From contig OX393563.1 in NCBI GenBank assembly GCA_947652115.1, positions 25,171,435 to 25,235,434 of the forward strand: a stretch of 64,000 nucleotides of DNA. The letters run 5' to 3'. The stretch is from Blastomussa wellsi (taxonomy: Eukaryota > Cnidaria > Anthozoa > Scleractinia > Plerogyridae). Position numbers and translations under genes: made by a program. Under the pieces are notes generated by a model, which was not told the origin of the DNA, ran no database searches, and saw nothing but the letters and a program-made list of their open reading frames with translations. This document shows, piece after piece, positions 10,701 to 20,479 of this stretch (positions within the stretch are counted from its first letter, which is position 1; each line of letters opens with the position of its first letter).

Positions 10701-13700
10701 TGATTTTGCCCAGTTGTTTTCTCCTTCTCTGCTTACATTCTTTGACAAGAAAAACTAAAAATGCCCGGCTGATAAACCCTACTGACCTCCTACACAACAA
10801 CTTATTTGAAACCTCTGGATTACATGCAAGTTATAATCAGTGTATGTGAAAAATGTGAAGGTGGAAAGTAAAAGTCTCGGCCCAAGTCTATCACAATGCT
10901 AGCACCCCCAGTGTTAAATCTGCCAGTACCCATTAATTTTATCCACCTTATGTCTTGACCAAGAACACTGCACAGTGTCCTGGCCAGGGCTCAAATCTCC
11001 CCAGTCCAGAGTCCAGCGTCCAGCGTACTAACCATCCTGCTCCTCACACAGATGGAAATGTAATTCATCAATGAATACTGTATAGTAACATATATATGTT
11101 TTTTTTTAATCATGTAGACAGTAGTATACACATGTCTATCTGGGCTTTGGAAAGGAATTGCTGACCTAATGGTTTGATGTTGATTTTGTATCAAGAGAAC
11201 CTTGATAAAGCTTATCCAATCATAGGATGTTCCACTCCAGATATTTTGTGATGAACATCTCGAAAAAGGGATTAGCACAAAGGACAGGGAATGGAAAAAT
11301 TGGCGAGGGGTGTGAGGAATCTCCCCTAAGCCCTTGCCTTGATTTTTTGTTGCACCCCAGCTAACAGTTATTATTTGTTTACAATTCACCTCTCTCTATA
11401 TCATCTATCTATTTAGAGAGGCAGGTTTGCCCTTGTTGAACTCACTGGAAATTACAAATAGCCCGGTGTTCGGGAGGTCATGGGTTCGATTCCTGTCGGG
11501 GACTCAGAATTTTTCTTTGTCCCACGCTTGTGTCATGTTGATTTATTACTTTCACATTAAATTTACGAGCTGAAAATTTGCCATCACTCTCATTATTTCC
11601 ACAACTCATGATGATAGCGACATTGCTGATCCTATGCTGTATGCGGGACGCATGTCACATAAGAACTCAGTAAAAATGACCTAGCTCTCCAGGAGTTGTC
11701 ATAGCTCAGTGGATAGAGAGCCCGCCTGGTGTTCGGGAGGTTATGGGTTCGATTCCTGTCGGGGACTCAGAATTTTTCTTTGTCCCACGCTTGTGTCATG
11801 TTGATTAATTAATTTCACATTAAATTTACCAAGCTGGAAATTTGCCATAACTCTCATTTCTAAATACATGTAGTTCAAATACAACTGTGTAACTAATTTG
11901 TGTGTGTTGATTTTAGTTCACAGCAACGTGTATGTTTGGGGATACAGTAAAGCATGTGGATTCAAAACAGATGTTTTATCACCGTCCTGTGTGTACTCAT
12001 GCAGTGAACCAAACAGCATAGTGGAGATGGCTGGTGGAGACTCGCATTCCATGATTCTTACATCAAGTGGTACAGTGTATTCCTGGGGTAATAATTTTGA
12101 GGTAAGAAAAATGTAAACCAATTCCAGTGTAGCTGGAACAAGATATCCAGTATGTCAGATTCCCACATGGCAACCATGTCAAGCAGTTGTTTCAAACTGT
12201 GCATTTTTAAATAGGTTTTTTGGACTTTGAAAGCACCCCATCCCCACCTCCAGGAATTTTCAATCGCTTCTTTTGGGGGAGTATGCTCTCCCCAGACCCA
12301 ACACTTGTGCAGTGGGTTCAATGCAAGTAAGAAACCTGCAAACCACGCCATGCATTGCTAACCTCTTATCCCGGAAGGGGGGGGGGGGGGGCACTTGGGG
12401 CCTCTTATTGAGCGAACATGAGAGCTGTACTGTGAAATATAGGCCCAAGGTCGTGGCAGTACGGACTCGGCATAAAAGCGACTGAGAGCTGATATTTCCT
12501 GGGTTTTCTGGTGAGACGTTTATTGCATGGCACTTGCAAATTAAATTGAATTTGCTTGCATAAGAATACAAATGGACGTATAATTTTTCTTTCTGTTTTG
12601 TGGGAAAAAATTGAATGATAGCCAGAAAAATTCTAAGTGTCGCTAAAATGGCGTCGACCGAAAGGGAAACGTACGACGCGAGCTGGAAGACGATGACTCC
12701 TGGTTAAAAATGAATTTATATTTACTTACGAAACTCACAGTTACAAGTCTAGATGTATTCAATGCATTTAGCGCTTTAGTTGCTATAGGCTAATAGCAGA
12801 GAATATAAGGACAGCGTTTATTTGCAAACAGAAAACGAAAGATTTAGCCGTCGTTGATCACATTCTCCAAAGCACTCAGAGCTTGGTTATTTCACGCTAT
12901 TGTTTTCCAGAGGACGGCCAAAAAATGTACAAAGATTTATTACGCACTGGCAGAGTTATTATTAGATGTTTTGTTTTGCGACATTCTCGTTGATGTTACC
13001 GTTGTCGTTCGCTTAAGGTCGTTCTTGGGGGGGGGGGGGGGAGGGGTGGGAGGAGAGAGTCCACGCTTGTTTAGGAGAGACAATACCTTGTTGTTACGCA
13101 GTAATTCCTTATGATAATTATTGTAATGTTATTTGATGTTATTCGTACTCATACTCAATTTTCAAGAGGGAAAGGTGCAATGTATTAGGCGTGACTTTGT
13201 CCCTCTGAGGTGGCCAATCTTCAAGAGGGTTACGTTGGTTTTGCATCCAGCTTAAAAATTCCATAATTTCCCCACTCTAGCTGAGAGTGTGTACCTGTCT
13301 GCTCAATTTTAGGGTCAATTGGGACATGGAAAATCTGTGAAGTTTCTCAGCAAGCCAACAGAATTGAAGTCTAGTCTACTTCCAGGAAAAGTGGTTGATG
13401 TGTCTGTTGGCGAAAACACTTCTGCTGCAGTGACTGGTATGTTAAAATGGTGGGCGTTTCAGACTTGAGATGACGTCTGATCAGTGACCTTTCTTTTATT
13501 CTTTCTTTGGTACACCAACAGTCTATGCAGCAATTTTCCTAAGTGCCATTGACACAAGATTTACATCAGAATACAATTTACTTTGGGCTAGCGTTTCACG
13601 TGTATTGCGCGTTCATGTGTTTCAAACACCTTGTGAGCAGATTAAGGCTGATCATTCAAGTCCTTTTCGTGTCCCGTGATAGTTTCTTACGTGCCGAAAA

Positions 13701-16700
13701 GAGACCCGCGAGTAATGAGACGCGTTTCGTGAGGAACGAGACGCGTGTCGAGGAAAACGAGTTGCGTCTCGACAGAAACGTGATTGAATCGAGAGAACGC
13801 GCGGAGAAACTTATCGTAAGGAACGAGAAGCACCTCAAGAGAAACGAGACGCGACATGAGTGAAATGGAAATCCTTTGCAATGAAGGAAACGCGTCTTGT
13901 CAGGCGCCTCTCGAGTTTCTTTTCTCGAGATAAAGGAGACGCATTCGCTCAAAAGCAAACGGGAGTTATTTCGAGAAACCGCAACGAGACGCGGAGCGAG
14001 AGAGACGAAACGTGTCTCGCGAGCAGGTGGCTATTTGTTCTTGAGCGTTGCTGCTGTGTTTCTAACATAATTCATTGAATATTCATGTTAAGTTAGCCCG
14101 GGAATACGGCCGCCCTTCTTCACTCCCGTCCCGAGGCGCGTTTCGCAGGCTAATGTTAAGTCTGCAATTTCCAGAGGTGATCAGTGACTAATTACTGCTT
14201 TCAGCTTTGTCAAAGGGACAAGACGGAATTCTAGTTATATAAAGGGGCTCCATAGGTTTTCGCATCCGCTTTTACTCCCAGCTCATAAAAACTTGTCAAA
14301 TACAATAAGCGATGATAAAATATTGTTTTACAACTATCTCTGATAAATTAATGGCTTGAAGTCTTAAATTAAGACTGTCCGAAACAAATGCGACTTTCGT
14401 TGTTTTTAAATTCGATTTTCTTCAGTTTCCTTCGGTGAAATTTTCCAAAATTTTGACAGTATATAGATGCTTCCCAGATACGAAGTTTGAACTGGAAAAA
14501 CATAGTGGTTGTAAAGGCAGTTTCTTTGTTACTTGCGAGTTTGCTGTTTTTGTCTCCCCTTTAAATTTGGTGTAACAGATTTTCCTGAAAATTGAGCGAC
14601 ATGTGAAGCAAAACAACTATTTTCCCTCTGCCAAATTTTTACTGAATTTCACCTAAGGAAACTCGAGAAAACGTGGACGAAAGTTGCTACTTTCGCCGCA
14701 TACATTGTAACAAATACGTCGTCGGAATAGAAACTTGCCCAGATCGTAATCTGAGCATGCGCCAACTCTGGAACCACGAACTTCGCTTGAACTTCGCTGA
14801 CACTGGGCGTTTGATGGAACTCCACGAAGCCACGATTATTCAAGGATAAGTGGTGGTGTGACGTGAGATCATGAAATATCAACTATTATTAGATGTATAT
14901 GGCAAGGAAAATCTGAGCGTTCGTGCTTTCTTGGTCTGGATTTTGCCGTACGGTCCTAAGCCGCGTATTTTTTCTAAAGTTGGATAATTTAAAACTTGCA
15001 ACTAGAACTGCAGAAAGAAGAGTGATAAAAATACTCTAATGTTAAGAATAAAATATTTTCAAAATCGTGGTAGCTTGTTCTTTCTGAGTTGTTCGCGGCA
15101 TCAAAACACGTTACGGCGGAAAACCTCTAAACCGAAAGTGCGGTTTTAACAAGCATGCATGACCCGAGTGCCATATAATTAACTACTTACTAACCGAGCT
15201 TGCTCGAGCCGTGCTGGGGAGTATTGGCTCTCGGTCGCTTCTGTACGACCGTCACGACCTCGCGTGCGCGCGTGCGCGCGTGCTCGTGTGCGTGCTCAGC
15301 AGTGCGCGCGCAGTAATTGTTGATACGCATCGTTACTACGTTTATACGCATCGTTACTACGAGTTGCAGTGTCACGCCACGTCATTCATTGAGCGTGCGT
15401 GCTGAGGAAAAACAAAGGACCAGAGCCGTTACGTTAACTTTTCTTGTAGTTTACTCCCTTAAATTGTCGGTGACTGCTACTTTTTTCCTTGAGCTGAAAA
15501 ATACCACTCTCGACAGATTGTTGAAAATAGTAAAAAATCAATGTGGGAAGTTTAAATATTTTCAAGGTCCTCGCGACATCAAAGCCTACCATCATGCGGC
15601 TGTTTGGCGAATTGAAATGTGGTCGCTAAAGCGAATTGTTTCGCTATGGAACCGCACCAATTAAATAAAATCACTTAATGGGTCCACTTAAACAACATTT
15701 GGCAGAGACGCGTTCACTTCAGAGATTTATTTGCAATAGTTTTGGGCTAGCGTATTCGCTAACGAAGCGCTAACGAATCGATGTTAGAAAATTATCTCGC
15801 GAACGTCCTTAAAGTAGACGACATCGAATTGAAGTAGTGTATTAAATGCAATGACATTAAATAAAACGTGTTTTTGTCTCTACAGAGGATGGCAAGCTAT
15901 ACCTGTGGGGCAAAAACGCCAGCCAAGTTATCCGTGGTGACGAAAGCAACAGGTTTTTCCAGTTTGAGCCTTGTCATGTTCCTCTGGGAGTCTGGAAAGC
16001 CTTGAAGGTATATTATTGCGTGTAGATTGAAAAAATGTATGAAATAACTAAAGATACTTTTCAAACAAGCACCTTGTAACTGCAATTCTGCGAGTGAACT
16101 TCACACTTTCATTCAGTGTGTTATTAGCTGAGAGAGCTTTCTATCCGCGGTCAAAAGCATTAGGTTCCCTCCTGCCTCTTTTTTCACAACGAGGCCTTTA
16201 CTGTCTTGACCTGACTGGTGCGTCACAAATAGAGGCAAAACGCAATCAGGAATACATTGGCCTATTAAATTCAGGGCGTTGTCTTCCAGTCTGTTTTCTA
16301 ACGCAGAAGGTTCCAACTCAGTGAGTATTTTTTCCAAATATAATCGGACGCTTACTTCTCATAACCCATCTCCTTGATTTTGCCATAAACAGTTAAGGAG
16401 AAATTCGGAAAATCGTAGTTTCTGCGCGTATATCAAGAGTGTCTGCGTGTACCGTACTTTCTTGGTTAGACGCCGCCAGCGCTATAGCTCGACATTGTAG
16501 ACCCGGCGCTAATACTCGGGGCCCGGCGTTTAATCGACAAATGAATACGGTAACTTGTTTTTCAGGTTTCTTGTGGTTCCTGGCATGTTGCGTGTGTGGT
16601 TAATGCCAGACAGAAAAGCAAGGTGAAGGGAATGCAAGAGGAATATCCTGAATTAACCGCAAGTAGTGCTGAGATGGTATTTGATAGTGTGAAAATTTCC

Positions 16701-18451
16701 GCGCAAATTTCCGAGGACAATCTCGCTTCTGTTGTTAGCCTCGGAGGTAATGAGAAACCGTTCAATGATGTAATAATCGATGAAAAGCATACTGGAACCG
16801 AATCAATCCAAACGGTCGTTACTGCTAAAGAAAATAACTCAGTGAAACACAACATAGAGCAGGTTAATAGTTCTCACAGCGACAGCATTGGAGAAGATTA
16901 CCAAGACGAAGTAGGGGAAAGTAACGATTTTAGTGAAAAGGTTCTGGATCACATGGTTTCTTCTGATCCTGTGGTAGAAAGCCATTCAGAAGAGAAACCT
17001 CCAGTGGTTCGGAATTATAAAAATGAGGAGGAAACGAACAATGGAATCAAAGTTATGAATGAAGAAAAACCCGCTGTTAGCCCAAATATGCTTGCGTCGC
17101 CTGGTAATGTAAAACCAGAAGACATTAACGAGGAATTTGGCAATAAGTTAGTTACTATTGATAAAGATTGGGACAGATCAAGCCACGATTCTTCAAGGAT
17201 AAGTGGTGTTGTAACGAAGGGTCATGAAATATCGACTATTACCGACTCCTTGCACGAGGATACGCTAAAAGAGTCCTGCAATGAAATATTGGAATCGAAA
17301 CAACCAGCTGAGAAAACTAGGGTGGTTCACGCGTCCGTAGAAAATGGTTTTGCAGCGGTGAACGACAAAACCGAAACTTTCTCGACAGCTTTCGAAACAG
17401 AACAGAAGCCAGTTGTTAAAAGCGGAGAACGCCCGAGTAGTGTAACCAGAAGAAGAGCTTTCTCGGAGCAGCGAAGCAGTACAGAAAGTTCTGTTTTATC
17501 GCAAGACATCGCATCCGCTCTACGGAGTGGATCGCTTGAAAGTTTAAAGCTGTATCATCGACAGGAGAATGTCGCGAATGGTCCAAGCAGCAGTAGGCTT
17601 TCTTACAGCCCCCCTGCTAACCCCAGGAACCCGGTAGGACATTTGAGAAGGGAGAAAAGACCAGCCAGAATGTTACGGAACACAACCTTAGATGTGGTAT
17701 GTCGTGTCTTGTGCGTCATGTATATGTCAATAAGCTGCACCTCGAGCGGTTTGTTCCCTGTAGTTGTGAAGTAAAACCCCATAATGGCTTCAGAACCAAA
17801 TTCTTAGCCGGTAGAACCTTTCTCATGGCATTTTATTGTTGATATTTATTTAAACCCACTGAAGCCTGATATTTTTCACTCGGAAAGTGGCAAAGCCATT
17901 TCCAAGTTCTTGTTAGCGGCGTAGATTTCATGCCTTCTGACCTTCGTTTCTTGTTAAATTAGTTTATTATTCTTGTTAGGGCCGCGGCTTTCTTTACAAT
18001 TTGCTGATCGAACAGGTTAAAATTTTTAATTGCACTCCTCCTTGAATTTTTTATTTTGGTTTCCATTTGACCAGTGCCTCGTCAAAGAGGACGATTACTT
18101 GCCGGTAATGTACTTTTGTTAACAACATTTTCTCTCAATGCACAGGAGTACCACTTGCCTAACCAGCCTATGCAAGTGGTGGATATCAGTATGACATCTT
18201 ATAATCTCCGTCCCCACCCTCCCTTGAATCGCACTCAATCTAGCCCCAGTCTGTACTCGTCAAACCTAATCCGGAGTCCACTGGGTGCTAGAAGGAAAAC
18301 TTCCGCGTCTGCAAAAGTTCCCAGGCCTCCCACGTCCATTGTTAACAGTGACGAGAGTCTCCCACCCAGGCCTCCAGCTCGTGGCGTCAGGCGTCCCTTT
18401 GAACTCAACCCCATGTTTTCATCCGGGACATCATGGCGGAAGCGGAAGTGA
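7703..18451 (+). CDS. Seven-bladed RCC1-repeat propeller protein with long disordered tail
   Basis: Exons: 7703-8012, 9089-9336, 10377-10611, 11917-12101, 13313-13436, 15886-16007, 16566-17696, probable microexon 18075-18104, 18146-18451. All junctions are GT..AG and phases agree, giving 897 codons including TGA (896 residues). Seven blade signatures are visible: VWGCGEFGQHGHG, YSWGNSNSGQLGVG, FSFGNNYSAQLG, AAVGINSKGQVGCG, YVWGYSKACGF, YSWGNNFEGQLGHG and LYLWGKNASQV. A closing VSCGSWHVACV strand sits near residue 409. The tail (about 426-896) is Ser/Glu/Pro-rich and ends in basic residues (SWRKRK), with no CaaX box. RCC1 propellers bind Ran, chromatin or ciliary partners; which applies here is unknown. 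There is no kinase (unlike NEK8/9), HECT or BTB domain. An RPGR-like protein is possible but unproven. Confidence 0.84.
8084..8205 (-). repeat. SINE-type repeat (GATGGACTAGCATCCCATCC family), minus orientation
   Basis: Contains the inverse of the motif shared with about 23635-23780, 27088-27232 and 36165-36350 (TGGATGGGATGCTAGTCCAT, followed by CACAGGGCTACC). Its flank AGGCTGGAGCTTATCCCGG is the matching distal part. A diverged short interspersed element in intron 1 of the RCC1 gene. Confidence 0.55.
9374..9520 (-). mobile_element. Penelope-like 3'-end fragment with hammerhead-like core (single arm)
   Basis: Shares AATAGAGGGGGTAA, TTGGTTTTATCAACTGGG and GGCCACCGTAAAGAGATTCA with copies at about 39964-40190 and 57602-57770. 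On the minus strand it carries CCGACGAAGGGCTAACGC followed by TTGAAACGTC (core 9499-9472), like a hammerhead ribozyme core of Penelope-type elements. The protein frame of the same stretch would read DEGLT..ETSA, as in coding tails of such elements. It lies in intron 2 of the RCC1 gene. Confidence 0.5.
9820..10320 (+). mobile_element. TTAAGGACGTTC-terminus DNA element, copy 1 (3' end lost)
   Basis: Begins TTAAGGACATTCATGCAAAA and is collinear with the full-length copy at 33705-34345. Shared blocks include GAAGAACACCCTAAATCTGA, CTCTGCCAAATGTTGTTTAA and AACTTCCCACATTGATTTTT. The right terminal repeat is missing and is followed by a short tandem of GTTAACGCACATT. A non-autonomous DNA transposon remnant in an RCC1-gene intron. 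Confidence 0.65.
11459..11586 (+). repeat. tRNA-derived SINE, 5'-truncated copy
   Basis: Matches the distal part of the element at 11694-11849: GGTGTTCGGGAGGTCATGGG (with the B box), TTCGATTCCTGTCGGGGACT and a shared tail TTTGTCCCACGCTTGTGTCA. The tRNA A-box part is missing. Confidence 0.65.
11694..11849 (+). repeat. tRNA-derived SINE, with tRNA-like head
   Basis: The head reads like a tRNA internal promoter: A box in CATAGCTCAGTGGATAGAG, B box in GGTTATGGGTTCGATTCC. The body TTTGTCCCACGCTTGTGTCA is shared with 11459-11586. It is not a functional tRNA gene, because the acceptor stem does not close. Located in intron 3 of the RCC1 gene. Confidence 0.7.
12377..12391 (+). repeat. G15 homopolymer
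   Basis: A run of 15 G in the intron 12102-13312. A second G15 run occurs at 13027-13041 in the same intron. Both are potential quadruplex-forming or slippage-prone tracts. Confidence 0.8.
13027..13041 (+). repeat. G15 homopolymer
   Basis: Second 15-G run in the same RCC1-gene intron, followed by GAGGGGTGGGAGG. Confidence 0.8.
13680..14035 (+). repeat. Degenerate short-motif array (GAGACGCG / GAAACGAG)
   Basis: A GC-richer block in an AT-rich intron with many diverged copies of ACGAGACGCG and its inverse CGTCTC, interspersed with GAAAC. It reads open in several frames (repeated NETR-type residues), which follows from the repeat and is not taken as coding. Not attributable to a known family by eye. 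Confidence 0.45.
14094..14152. mobile_element. 59-bp MULE-like mini-element with 9-bp target duplication
   Basis: Element termini TAGCC...GGCTA. The flanks are identical 9-mers ATGTTAAGT at 14085-14093 and 14153-14161. The right end in reverse (TAGCCTGCGAAACG) matches the arm of the palindrome at 60229-60279, which also has a 9-bp duplication. A 9-bp duplication is typical of Mutator-like elements. Confidence 0.6.
15302..15812 (-). mobile_element. TTAAGGACGTTC-terminus DNA element, copy 2 (reverse orientation)
   Basis: Right end CGCGAACGTCCTTAA is the inverted terminus. Inside, AAACAACATTTGGCAGAG and AATCAATGTGGGAAGTT are reverse complements of blocks in the 33705-34345 copy. The left end merges with a CGCGTGCGCGCG tract and a short tandem of ATACGCATCGTTACTACG. 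Located in the RCC1-gene intron 13437-15885. Confidence 0.6.
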
Positions 18452-19615
18452 AGGAAGTACAATCAGTTTATGAGAAACGTCAATGGCATCAGTTAGGCGA
18501 TAGGCGACAACGGATTATAACAAAGCAAACAGAGAGGCAGAATCAAATTCAAAATACATAAGTGTGTTTTCACGCTTTAGCCTCCACTATCGAGTTATGA
18601 TGCACTTGGGGAGCTGTCGTTTCTCTCGGCTGTCGCCTCGAGCAGCTCTTACGCCTCTTTCGGGCTCTCTAAACTTGCACGCTAAAGCATGAACCAATTG
18701 TACCTAGTAAGAAGTGTGTAATAACGATTCTAGACTGAAAACATATCAAAGTGATACTTTCTGTCAATCAAAATAATAAGAAAAAGGAAAAAAAAGCAGC
18801 TTCTAGCGGACATTTTAAGGCTTGCATTTTGAGGTTTGGCATAGATAAAAGATAGATAGAACTTTACAATATTCTTCTAGCGCGAAATTTCTGAGTTTGA
18901 TAATCAGAAAACTATTTTATGCATATGTTCTACTTTTATTAGAAAAAGCACGTTATCTTAAAACAGCACTCATTTTTTTCCCTGATATATAGCTAACTAA
19001 TCTGGAACTAAATAGTTATCTGATATTTTTGTCATCCCGGCCCGTTACCCTGAACTCATCAGCTAACGTGTAGGACGCTATTTATAGTTCGTGAGTATAA
19101 AGTATAGCATGTCAGGTCGATTTTGTTTTATTCATTTTAAAAGAAGATCGAGTGTATTTATTAGAATTTGGTGACAAGTGAGAGAAACTATTTAACTTAG
19201 GTGTGTTAATAGCGCGTTTTACGAAAAATAATAGATTCAGTCCAAAATTCAATGTCCTTCATTTACAGAGGTTTATGCGCTTAATGCTGTTGCCAAAATA
19301 ATTTAATCATTTCTATTTGTATAAACCGTTTCATTTTTATAAATTGAAGAGGTTCTTTTATACAGTAGAGTTTGTGTTCCAACATTTTCAATATAATTTA
19401 TCCCTTTCTTACATAACATTATTTTTAGGGCAGAGGCTAAATGTTCTTCGCTTTCAGACAGTTTTGAAGCTGAGATGTCCAAATAATGTCTGTTAAAAGA
19501 TTTCTTCTTTTCCAATTTTGAAAAAGTAAATCGCTCTGAAACGCAGAGTGCATACATTGCCATTATTGGAACGTGATGACACTGGTTCCAAAGTTGGATT
19601 TAAACAAATGTTAAT
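18452..19615. other. Spacer 3' of the RCC1 gene
   Basis: AT-rich sequence with the probable 3' UTR of the RCC1 gene at its left end. Open frames here have no recognisable domains. Nothing else was supported. Confidence 0.3.
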
Positions 19616-19619
19616 TGTT

Positions 19620-19738
19620 TCAACAAATGAGAGGTCTGAAAAAATTCAGCCTTGAACAGCACTAGAACCCATGACCTCTTCGATTCTGGTGCAGTGCTCC
19701 GCCATCTGAACTATCAAGTCAACTGGGAGCTGGTCACT
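19620..19738 (-). repeat. tRNA-derived SINE (minus)
   Basis: On the minus strand: A-box-like TTGATAGTTCAGATGGCGGA, B-box-like GGTCATGGGTTCTAGTGC, then TTCAAGGCTGA and TTTTTTCAGAC. The same order occurs on the plus strand at 19826-19925, so the two copies face each other as an inverted pair. Confidence 0.6.
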
Positions 19739-19825
19739 TTATGAGTTTGTAATATACTCGTAGAAGGTGAAGATGTGAAAGTGAATATACGAAATTTCAT
19801 GAATATGAATCGCGTAGAAAGAAAG

Positions 19826-19925
19826 TTGGCTTGATTGCTCATTTGGTAGAGTACTGTACTGGTAAAGAAGAGGTGATGGGTTCGAGTGGGTTCAAGCCTG
19901 ATTTTTTTTCAGACTTTATTTTCTT
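19826..19925 (+). repeat. tRNA-derived SINE (plus)
   Basis: A-box-like TGGCTTGATTGCTCATTTGG, B-box-like GGTGATGGGTTCGAG, tail TTCAAGCCTGATTTTTTTTC then AGAC. Same family as 19620-19738. Not a functional tRNA gene. Confidence 0.6.
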
Positions 19926-20479
19926 AACTGCTTGAGTTGAATACATAACTGCGATGATCTTTCGTTTGTTGAAATCTTTTTCTGCGCTTCAAATATATGA
20001 AATTTCATATGTTCACTTTCACAAGGTTAATTGTCTTGATTCATATTGTAGACTCTCTTTATATGCTCTTAAAATTTCGCCCTCTTTTAACCTCGAGATT
20101 ATTATTGAAAAATTTCCTATAAAAGTCAAAGATTGTCCAATGATTTATGTAAATCGTGAAATAGTCAACACGAAATAAGACACCATGCGATTAATTCCAC
20201 TGTTTTTATTTGTTTATTTTAACAGCTACATACCATCGATGTAAGATTTGCATAGATGCATAGTAAATAGTTTAATCTTTTTTGTGGAAATATTTATCAG
20301 TTATTAGAGTTAGGTGATATGCCAGTAGTTTTGTATTTAAATGTCCAGATAAGGAACCCGTTTCCGTTGATTTTGTTACATTAAGGCTTGCCACTGAAGT
20401 AAACCGAGATTTTAAAAACGGATGATGTGTGCTCTCTGTGTGAACGAACCTAGTTTCCGGGCCTATTCTCTTTTCCGGC

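Noticed and set aside
11694..11770. Apparent tRNA gene.
   Set aside because: A and B boxes are present, but the acceptor and anticodon arms do not fold properly and a SINE body follows; the truncated copy at 11459 shares that body.
13543..13958. Overlapping open frames on both strands with NETR-type repeated residues.
   Set aside because: Explained by the underlying GAGACGCG/GAAAC short-motif repeat; open in several frames at once.
15240..15310. CGCGTGCGCGCG tract as a CpG-island promoter.
   Set aside because: It lies at the edge of a reversed DNA element inside an intron and is better seen as simple-sequence expansion.
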